DNA from: Takifugu bimaculatus | Taxonomy: Eukaryota; Chordata; Actinopteri; Tetraodontiformes; Tetraodontidae | Length of the DNA stretch: 64,000 bases | Assembly: GCA_004026145.2 (NCBI GenBank) | Contig: CP034994.1 | Coordinates: forward strand, 11,415,509-11,479,508 | Direction: 5' to 3' | Shown: piece after piece, positions 56,001 to 64,000 of the stretch | Position numbering within the stretch: position 1 is the stretch's first letter | How the letters are laid out: the number at the start of each line of letters is the position of its first letter | Notes under the pieces: model-generated | The model's database searches: none | Told to the model about the DNA's origin: nothing | What the model saw: only the letters and a program-made list of their open reading frames with translations | Made by a program: the position numbers and the translations under genes

Positions 56001-58955
56001 GTGCTCAATCTATCTGAAGGCAGGTTTACACAGCATCTTTCTTTTTCTTTCACCCATCTGTGTAATTTAGAGTTAAAACAATGGAAAGTTTTAAATGCCA
56101 GATTTAGTTTTACATTATTCTGAAAATTCATAAGGCCTTGCTCATTAAAATATCGCTCCTGCTGTCCTCAGACATTCCTTTCCAGGTGACCATTATGTTG
56201 AGTTCAGTAAACTCTCGCAAGATCGAGTCATTGGGACTAAGGAACACATAGCACGAGTAAGTGGGTCGTTATTAATTAACATTAACCTCATCCATCTGCA
56301 TCAATCAGGTGTGCTCATATTTGAAATTTCTCTGCAGATTTATGACATCCAGACAGGTCAGGTGACCCTGACTCTAAACAACACAGACCTGGCCAACAAC
56401 TACAAGAGGAACTGCGCCACCTTCAACTCCACAGACGACCTGGTGCTGAACGACGGCGTGCTGTGGGACGTGCGTATGGCGAAGGCCATCCACAAGTTCG
56501 ACAAATTCAACATGAACATCAGCGGCGTGTTCCACCCCAACGGCTTGGAGGTCATTATAAACACAGAGATCGTATCCTTCCACATGCATTAGTGAACTCT
56601 GGACCACTGCCGAGCGCCTCAGTCCAGCTTGCTAACCCGAATGATTCTGTTGTGATGAGAACTGATCACAAAGAAAATCTTAAATGCAACTGAAATGGGC
56701 AGCATGAATGAATATTGGCATATGTGGCCACATCAGCTTTGTCAGCAGCAGATAAATGGCTGCTCGGTGATTGTTAAGCAGGCAGATATATGCAAAAGTC
56801 CATTTAATTATCCTGCTGCTGAGGGAAAAATGCTCTTATTGTGGCATCAGTCACGTCCCTGATTGGACGGCTCCCAAACGTTAAATATTTATTGCTCTGA
56901 AAATTGATTTTTACTACTACAGCGATGATTTAAAATGCAGCATAATTACATTTAGTGCAGATTTAAGTGATCTAAATGAGTGAGTAAGCTGGTCCTTAGC
57001 TGGAGCCTCAGTGGGACCTGCGCACCTTCCACCTGCTGCACACAGTTCCCGCCCTGGACCAGTGCAGAATAGTCTTCAACAACAATGGAACTGTCATCTA
57101 TGGAGGTAGGTGCAATGGTTTAGGAATGGCAGAGCGCATGTGAGCATGTGAGCCTGGAGAGGTGTGCGAGCGCTCTCCACCACAGTCACTCAGAGCCATA
57201 TGGGCAGACGGCTGTCTGTTGGAACAGCAGCAGAGGGAACCAGCTGGTTCACTCCACCCCACAGGAAGAGTCCGGGGCGTGCCGTCGCAGCTCCGCCCAT
57301 CACCGCACGACCCTCTCTGGAGAGCTCGCCATGCTTCAACGACACGCCGCGCAGTTGCAACACTATCGCCAATTCACACTGTGGCCTTTTGCAGCGATGT
57401 TGCAGGCTGACGACGAGGACGACATGATGGAGATGCAGATGAAAAGTCCATTCGGTTCATCCTTCCGCACCTTTAACGCCACGGACTACAAACCAATCGG
57501 TAAGATTTGCTGCGTTTCATTTCCACCCAGTAAATCTAGATTAAGCAACTTGTGTTAAACCTTAATAACCACAATACGGGCTTTATAAAATGCTGCTGTA
57601 ATCACAGTCTTCATCAGTATTTCAGCAATAATCATAAAGGTTCCTAACAATAAATGGTTGTCTTTGCTCCATCAGCCACGATTGACGTGAAGAGGAATAT
57701 TTTTGATCTCTGCACTGACAGCAAAGACTGCTACCTGGCTGTGATTGAGGTAACCCTTGTCCCGATTAAGACTCACCTCAGTTTTAACGTATGATGAGGT
57801 TGACCTCTGTTCTGCATCGTATGTCTTATAGAATCAGGATTCTGTCAACAACGATACCGTCTGTCGGCTGTACGAAGTCGGCCGACAGAGACTTGCAGAG
57901 GAAGAGGAGGAGGATGACGAGGATCAGGTTCTAAATCTGTTCACTCCTCCTTTAATTCTTTTTCTCAGGGATCAGAAATTAATTGTAATTTTAAAAAAAA
58001 TCTCCACCCCAGGAGAATGACGACCAAGACGAAGACGACGACGATGACGACGACGACGACGATTCGGGCGAAGACGTCGACGCGGATCGTCTCATTGCCG
58101 AGCTGGAGAACGAGAACGGCGACGAGGAGGAAGAGGATGACGGGAACGATGTGTTCTCGCACTCCGACGAGGAGGTCGCTCGCCTGCTCGAGGAGGACGT
58201 TGATGCCGGGGACGAAGATGAAGACGATAATGAAGATGACGACTCTGACGACGACGGAGACATGGACGGAGACGATGGAGACAACGGTGAGCAGCTCTTT
58301 ATGTGACCTGTGTGCGGTTGACTTCCATCTACGGCGTCCCTAAAGTAAAGTTACATGTCATCATCTTACGGGTTACCAATATTATTTTGACACATTTGTA
58401 ATACTAATATAACCATGGAAAGAGGGCAGGAGGCCAGTTAAAAGATGCTGTGAGAGGGAACTTGATCAAACCTGTTGAATTCCGACCATCTCACGATGGG
58501 GATCTGCGATCTTAACACAAGAACATCTGCTGTTCTTGTGTTAAGATCTAATCTTCATAGCCAAGAAGGCTCATATGGTGCCTGCGTCATTCAAATTTAG
58601 GTACAATTCACATTTTAGCCCCTAATATCACAAAAACATGCATATTTTCTCACACTGTTTGTCAAGAATAATTTGCTGGATTGTGAGAGCGACTCAATGA
58701 ACTTGCAACCTCCCACCAGGGGGCGCCTGAGCAACTTAAACCTGGGGCTTGTACTCATCTTCATTTACATTAATTGACGTTAGAGAGCAATGATTGTTGT
58801 CTTATTTATGCATTAAGTCCAGATGGAGGATAACAAAGCCTTTAATCCCCACAGTAGGTCCCCCTACTTTAATTCGATCTGTTTGTCCGTCACAAACAGA
58901 CAGCTTCGACAACTCCGACCTTGAGGATGACATCATCCTAACCCTAAACGAGTGA
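50016..58955 (+). CDS. dcaf1: DDB1- and CUL4-associated factor 1 (VprBP), complete (24 coding exons)
   Basis: Exons: 50016-50128, 50221-50297, 50382-50455, 50538-50651, 50943-51080, 51472-52068, 52247-52348, 52425-52583, 52797-52976, 53107-53316, 53457-53626, 53736-53860, 54147-54382, 54475-55529, 55596-55794, 55907-55989, 56172-56256, 56338-56571, 57012-57105, 57395-57499, 57676-57749, 57832-57927, 58013-58286, 58900-58955. The sum is 4650 nt, 1549 aa; human has about 1507. It has an Armadillo-like N-terminal half, a LisH motif at about 877-905 (KELLLLIRNHLIAKGL), and a WD40 propeller with two DDB1-binding WDxR motifs (WDVR about 1281, WDLR 1318-1321). A very acidic tail (about 1425 on) has a ten-aspartate run and ends DDIILTLNE. 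It is the substrate receptor of CRL4 and scaffold of the EDD-DDB1 ligase, nuclear, and is named for binding lentiviral Vpr. dock3 lies downstream, as in human 3p21. Confidence 0.98.
56572..57011. other. dcaf1: dcaf1 intron splitting the propeller
   Basis: The acceptor used (GCCTCAG at 57011) keeps the family sequence NTEI|WDLRTF. A nearby CTTAG at about 57000 is an alternative acceptor that would insert four residues. No other feature. Confidence 0.5.
58287..58899. other. dcaf1: Last dcaf1 intron with a perfect hairpin and a CTCF-like site
   Basis: A perfect 17-base inverted repeat (58508-58524 against 58532-58548, seven-base loop) lies 165 bases before a CTCF-like core CCACCAGGGGGCGC (58713-58726). 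No exon otherwise. Confidence 0.65.
58713..58726 (+). promoter_or_regulatory. CTCF-like binding site
   Basis: CCACCAGGGGGCGC matches the CTCF core consensus (CCASYAGRKGGCRS) at every position. It is in the last intron of dcaf1. Confidence 0.6.
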
Positions 58956-59851
58956 GGAAGCACCCAGGAGCGGGGCACCCAGGAGCGGGGAACCCAGACG
59001 GCGTGCCAGGAGCTCTGCGTAGCACATGTTTGAACAGGAGTAAAGAAAGTAGGAAAATCTAAGAGGGAGCCCTGCCGGTCTGGAGCAGCAGGCGTCCCAC
59101 GTCTGGGAGGCAGCCGAGGAGGAAACATTGCACACAAAGTGACTTTAATTGGCAGGCGAAGATGATTGTATTTAATATAGTTTTATGAACCAAATGGGCT
59201 GGATGATGAGCGAAAAAAGTGTGGCGGCGCGCGGAAAAGTTCCTATTTTATATCAACTGCCTTCAAGCAGCCTCCTAATTTGATATAGATTCTCTTATTT
59301 TTGGGTCTGGTCACAGGTCGGTGTTGGGGGGAGGGGCTGGGGGTGGAAAAGGATCCGGTGTGATGCCGAGTTTGCCAAATAGTACAGAAGCAGGATGGGA
59401 TGAGGCAGCTAACTTCACGCACAGGCAGGCTGCTGATGGTTGCCCAGGAAGCGATGACCAAAACTCACCACACAGTGCCATGTGGCATCGTCGCCGCCTC
59501 ATTTTCTGCTCGGCCACACGCGACAACCTTTCACACCCCTTTATGTTGCCATGCAAGTTTCCCCCCCATCTTAAGGAAATAATTTAATTTAACATTAAAA
59601 AGCCGAGGTTGGTAAAAGGCAGACGGGAGACGGAAAAATCAGAAATCGGATTTCGCTGAGCCGAATCAAATGCAAACTTCCTCTGGAGCGCCGAGACATT
59701 AGAGGTTACAGGAAAACAAGGCCTTGTTCGTGTGCCGTTTTTGAAGAGTGGGAACAGTTCATTTCTTTTTTTTTTTCCTGCCTGATTTCTTTTCCAAGAG
59801 ATTTGTTATGTTTGTGTACAGCTTGTATGTAACTAAAGTATTTTTACTATG

Positions 59852-59857
59852 AATAAA
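59852..59857 (+). terminator. dcaf1: dcaf1 polyadenylation signal
   Basis: AATAAA about 900 bases after the stop, following TGTTTGTGTACAGCTTGTA and followed by T-rich sequence. The 3' UTR (58956-59875) starts with a 15-base tandem duplication, CACCCAGGAGCGGGG (58961-58990). Confidence 0.7.
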
Positions 59858-59875
59858 ACTGCAAAAATGACCTTT

Positions 59876-61440
59876 TTTTGCGTCCTTTAATTCGGTTTCG
59901 TTGGAGGGCTCCTCCTGCCTCCCGAGGATGAAAACGGTGTTGGTGTGTCCGATGAGGTTTTGTTGGTTTTAAATCTTCCTGATTGTTGCTGTTTGTGAGG
60001 TCTCAGGCAAAATCATTAGAGGAGAAACAGGAAGTGGAGGCTGCGTGGGGAGAAACGGGTCCGTAGCATCACCACTACGGTTAAAATCAAACACTGGACA
60101 CCCCCTTCCTCTCAAGTACCGCTTGGACAGCCTGCTGGGATGGAAGAGTGGTCCTCAGGTGCAGGTAACGTACATTTTTGTGTGGTGTGGAAGACACCAT
60201 GGACGTCTTTCGTCTTGAGCTATATTTAAGGGAGCGGGTTTGGGTTTGCCAGCAGTTATGCGGTTTAGAGCCCTCCTCTGCGTTTATAACGCTGGTTATT
60301 GCATCTTTACTGACTTTTATGTGTCATTTATTAAGGAAAATGATGAAAGGGGTGAAGTTCTCGTCCCCTCCTCTGGCTCCTGCTGTCATCCGGAACTGTT
60401 GCAACAGCATCTCCGTTTCCTGCTGCATCGCAGCCCAACAAGCAGCCAGTAATCTCCTGCTCCTCATTTTTTGACGAGTTTTGTGAGGCAGGAGCTCATT
60501 TTTAGCTTGTCCTTTGTTGTGCGGGGATGCACATTTAGCTTGTTAAATGCTCTTGCAGCTTTATATGTGATTGGAACACCGCCCACAAGCGTTCTACTTG
60601 AAGTAATAGACAGATGGGAGTCAGTCACAGCGTCGCTGTGATGGAGAGAAATTACCCCACTGAATCCTGCCCTCCCACCCACACTCCATCAAGCTCGCTC
60701 GACGCTTCAGTGTTTACCCAATCACTTTTTTCCCTGCACAGCTTTAGTGTGCTTAAATGCCCAGATGTGTGTTTAATAATGGGAGAAGCCTTTTAAAGGT
60801 GTTTTTCCAACCACATTGAAATAATTGGGCTGCATTTGTGGATCATGTTCAGGGTGTTTACCCCATTACCCCCCCCCCCCCCCACACACACACACACACA
60901 CACATTATTCTGGCACTTATTTAACAACATTACCACTTTATTTTCATTATTTGGGAAATTTTCTGGATGGTGAGTTTAAAAAAAAAAAAATCGGGTCACT
61001 CAGAAGGTCTTTGGTTCGAATCCCGCGCGGACCTTTCTGGTGTTTGCCCACTGTAACAGGTGAATAACGGACCCCGAACTTGTTACCACCCTCATCTGTT
61101 CACCTGCTGCACCTTGTTGCTCCCAAGTTTGACGATGTCGGATGGGAGGGAAGCGGGCGTGCGCGTCACTGCGCCATGACGAACCCGGAGCGGTTCCGAT
61201 TCTTCTGCCCAGCTGCTCCGCCTCACGGGGTGACCCGATCTGTAAGGCTGCCAGCTTAAATTGACACATCCAGTTTGAAAAAAGGAGAGGGGGGGGGGAC
61301 TGCGGGAAGCATCCCCGCATGGCAGAATGCAGTTTGTACTTGTGACGGACGCAACTGCGTGTGCGCGCAGGAGGAGGAGGAGGCGGGGGTGGCGGGGGTG
61401 GGGGTAAATTTGCAACTGCTTGAACATCAGTGTTGACAAA
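59876..61440. other. Spacer between dcaf1 and dock3
   Basis: No gene is supported. It contains a poly-C/(CA)n tract at about 60869-60904 and a tRNA-SINE-like fragment at about 60994-61062. GC content rises towards 61150, near the dock3 promoter. The minus-strand open frame at 61515-61000 (171 codons) contains a proline run from a GGNGG repeat and is not convincing. Confidence 0.55.
60994..61062 (+). mobile_element. Probable tRNA-derived SINE fragment
   Basis: GGTTCGAATCCC is a tRNA B-box-type sequence, followed by GCGCGGACCTTTCTGGTGTT. The order resembles fish tRNA-SINEs, where the B box is followed by GGCCTTTCTGTGTGGAGTTT. No A box or clear tail was seen, so this is a relic. Confidence 0.4.
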
Positions 61441-62057
61441 ACGAGTCATGTGACGTCCGCGAAGATGGCGCAGCTTATGGTATATTGCACCTTTCTCGGT
61501 ATTTTCTTGCACCATCTCGGCGCATGAAAAAACCCCCGCGAGACGCAGGACGCGCGGAACAACCCCGCGAGCTCCTCACCGATCCATTACCGATAGATCA
61601 CAGCCCGATCGCGCCGATCGCGGATCAGCTTGAGGGGTTAATGACAGCGAGAAAGGGAGGGGAAGCAGAGGCGAAACGAGGAATCGAATGAATAAATGGG
61701 ATTTAGGGAGGGGGAAAAAAGCACCTTTTCTTTCTTTCCTGTGAGAGCGGAAAGCGGTGCGTGCGCTTGCGTGCGTTTGCGTGTGTTAGTGTGTGTGCGT
61801 TCCCTTAGGTGGACGCGGGGACTGCATCAGACCAGAGACACGCCGGGACATAATAGAGCTGGGGATGCTGAGCCTTTCACGGTCCTTCCTCCACCTCTTT
61901 GCGCACACGAACGTCAAGATTCCGCTGGAGACATGTAGTCCGCGCATGAGCTGCCAGCATTTGTAGCCCTCAGCGTCTCTGTTCATTTCCAACCCCCCCA
62001 GTATCTCCCAGTATCGACATAATGTGGCTTGCTCTACCGGAGGGAAAATAACCAATT
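61441..62057 (+). promoter_or_regulatory. dock3: dock3 promoter and 5' UTR region
   Basis: CpG-rich sequence. A GTCATGTGACGTC composite (E-box plus CRE half) at about 61445-61457 is followed by GAAGATGGCGCAG, a YY1-like start-region motif, at about 61461. An ATG there opens only a 21-codon frame (MAQLMVYC...), possibly an upstream ORF. The coding start of dock3 is at 62058. The cap site is not determined. Confidence 0.4.
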
Positions 62058-62094
62058 ATGTGGATACCAACAGAAGAGGAGAAAATCGGAGTTG
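62058..62094 (+). CDS. dock3: Dedicator of cytokinesis 3, first coding exon (partial gene)
   Basis: ATG at 62058 encodes MWIPTEEEKIGV plus one base, then the donor GTTG|GTGAGT. DOCK3 starts MWTPTEEEKYGV and DOCK4 MWIPTEHEKYGV, so the EEEK favours DOCK3. Phase 1 at this point agrees with a split valine codon. In human 3p21, DOCK3 and DCAF1 are close neighbours, which supports the call. Family knowledge: an atypical Rac guanine-nucleotide exchange factor of neurons (MOCA) with an N-terminal SH3 domain, of which this exon is the very start. The usual tyrosine is isoleucine here. All further exons lie beyond 64000. Confidence 0.75.
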
Positions 62095-64000
62095 GTGAGT
62101 AAATCTTATTTTATTTGTCTGATTTAATTGTTTGCGCGAGAAAACACCCAGATTGGTCCAGATGTCCAGCTTCCTTCTTGCCTGCTGTTATGGCCATCAT
62201 ACCCAATGACAAACATACACATAATGGCTGATATACAAAGCCAGGGACTGCATAGATAAGGGGAAAATTGCGTGGGATGACACAACCCGCGCTGCCCACC
62301 ACCTTAAATATGTTATCGCGGTCTCTAAACGGCTCCGGGCGTCGCTTATGATCAAACTCACACCCTTAGATTTGAGGTTTTGTTATAATCTAATGCGTCA
62401 ATGTGCAATTTAAATATTTTCTCCGTGCCAGCGCGTTAGGGAGGGGGGGAGGTAATGCGCCTCGGCGACGCTAGGGGGCGTCGTGACTACGTCCCTCCAA
62501 CAGGTGTAGGTTTGTTTGAGGCCGAGTCTACCTGTAGATAGAAGCTGCTGCTGCAATGGCAGTGGCTGCTCTGTACGGCACTCTTTAGGAGGGCCCGAGA
62601 CAACAAGAAGTCACGCAGCACTGTCACGCAGTGTGTTTCTGTTAAAACGGCCGAAAATCGAGTTGCAGATATTCCGATTCCAACCACCGCAGCCATAGCG
62701 TACTTCCTAATACTATAGAGGGGGATGAGTCATGTCCAGATGCTGTATATTTTAATTCCTGCACACTTACTCATGCTTGCGTGCACATGACCCCCCTGCA
62801 CGCACGCACGCACACGCCCACACATATGCACGTTGTTTGCAGGCATCATAAAGACCGCAGCGCCCTCAGCCAGCGTCATATCTACGCTTCGTTCCCAGCG
62901 GCTTCGTGGCATTTCTCCTGATCCAGAATCACGGCTGTCTTTGAATCATATGCGGGGTTTCAACAGGGAGGAGAGAAGGGGTTTTTTCTTTCTTTTTTTG
63001 CGTGATGAAGCAACAGTTCGGCGCAGCCTCCGCATCACCAGGCGCTGCGGTCTGACCGGTGCTGATGATGCTGTGCACGGTTACCTCAGTACATACTGTA
63101 CCTTGGTATAAAAACGCCGTTAATATGAGCACCCCCCCACCCTATATGACATACACGGGTGATATCAGTGTGGGTGAAGCCCCCAGCCCTGACGGTTGCC
63201 GTCTGTCTTTTATTTCTTCCATTTCATCTGATTTCGCTTTTATTGAATATTCTTTTTCTTTTTTTAAAAACTTTTTAGTGTAATGGCTTCCCTATGAGCA
63301 GCAAACAGGGGGGGGGAGACTGCTGCACTCTGGAAAAGCCTCAAATTAAATCATTTTTGCCAATTGTTTGGCAAGAAGCAGAATTTTAAAGCACCCAGAA
63401 AAGGAATCCAGTGTCCCCCGTGTTTATTAAATCAGAAATCTGATTAAGTCAGAGACTTTATTAATGTTACTAGAGCACATTATTAAAGCTAAATAGTGGA
63501 ATTACCAGCAAGTGATTGTAAGATTTAATATTTAAGCTGGAAATAACAGATAAATAAATAAGACAGGTTTTTTTTGTGTTGTTTCTTGCTCATATTGCAG
63601 CATTCTCACTAGCATCTCATGTTTAAGATCAATAGCACTTTAAAATGAATACTTAATGGATAAAACCCTCAATAATGGACCAAATGTGAGCAGGTTTTGA
63701 TGCAGAAAAGTCCAACTCAGCCCTCTGTCTTTAGTCCAGCGTGGGCTCCGCTGGCGCAGTTCTCAGATTGAGTTTTCTTATTTGCACGCGAGTCATTGAC
63801 TCACCCTTTCCTGAGCACCGTTACTGAGAGGACGCGTTTGCACTTTCCTGGAATGAGCCCTGACGGGAAGAAGAGCCCGCACCAGAGAGAGAATCAGAAG
63901 ATGATTCACCTGGCTCCCTCTGCGGCCGCATGGACGCGGCTCAAACGCAAAAGGCACCAAACACCCGGGCAAACTGGGCCTCCATTACCTGGAGCGGCCA
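62095..64000 (+). other. dock3: dock3 intron 1, beginning
   Basis: Non-coding up to the right edge. It contains a partial CTCF-like core GCTAGGGGGCGTC at about 62470-62482 and a (CA)/(CG)-rich stretch at about 62800-62825. No other gene was seen. Confidence 0.55.

Noticed and set aside
60994..61062. Functional tRNA gene at the GGTTCGAATCCC box
   Set aside because: No A box, anticodon stem or acceptor stem pairs with it; a SINE relic fits better.
61000..61515. 171-codon minus-strand open frame with a proline run
   Set aside because: The proline run is the complement of a GGNGG simple repeat, and part of the frame is the SINE-like relic.
61464..61527. Short frame MAQLMVYCTFLGIFLHHLGA as a secreted peptide
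   Set aside because: Only about 20 codons in the dock3 leader region; best treated as a possible upstream ORF.

Overview
This window is vertebrate nuclear DNA, almost certainly from a teleost fish. All protein-coding genes are split by GT-AG introns, many of them 60-300 bp long. There are long CA/TG, poly-G and poly-C tracts and fragments of teleost-type interspersed repeats. The compactness resembles a pufferfish-like percomorph, but the species cannot be fixed from the sequence alone. No bacterial, phage, CRISPR or operon features are present.

Layout from left to right: (1) abtb1, + strand, 12 coding exons, 350-3494, an ankyrin/BTB protein. (2) About 7 kb of gene-poor DNA holding repeat relics, one weak orphan ORF and, near 9.5 kb, the probable slc6a6 first exon. 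(3) slc6a6, + strand, 13 coding exons, 10945-20704, the taurine transporter. (4) grip2, - strand, 24 coding exons, 40137 down to 23566, a seven-PDZ synaptic scaffold; a second, alternative first coding exon lies at 42094-42145. Its 3' end converges on that of slc6a6. (5) rpl32, - strand, 44344 down to 43054, a ribosomal protein gene with a 5'-TOP-like leader. (6) ssuh2, + strand, 45479-48612, a DnaJ-type zinc-finger protein with two alternative first exons and two apparent one-base frame breaks in adjacent zinc-finger exons. (7) dcaf1 (vprbp), + strand, 24 coding exons, 50016-58955, a CRL4 ubiquitin-ligase substrate receptor. (8) The first coding exon of dock3, + strand, 62058-62094; the rest of that gene lies beyond the right edge.

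Exon phases were checked by hand. The coding exons of abtb1, slc6a6, grip2, rpl32 and dcaf1 sum to whole codons (476, 625, 1079, 135 and 1549 residues) and match family lengths, so these models are strong. The genes are functionally unrelated. What joins them is linkage: all have human counterparts on chromosome 3, from several separate bands (3q21, 3p25, 3p21), so the window is a conserved but rearranged syntenic block. I found no convincing undescribed biological system. The most interesting points are the paired alternative first exons of grip2 and of ssuh2, the ssuh2 frame breaks, a roughly 150-bp fold-back repeat in an slc6a6 intron, and several strong CTCF-like sites.
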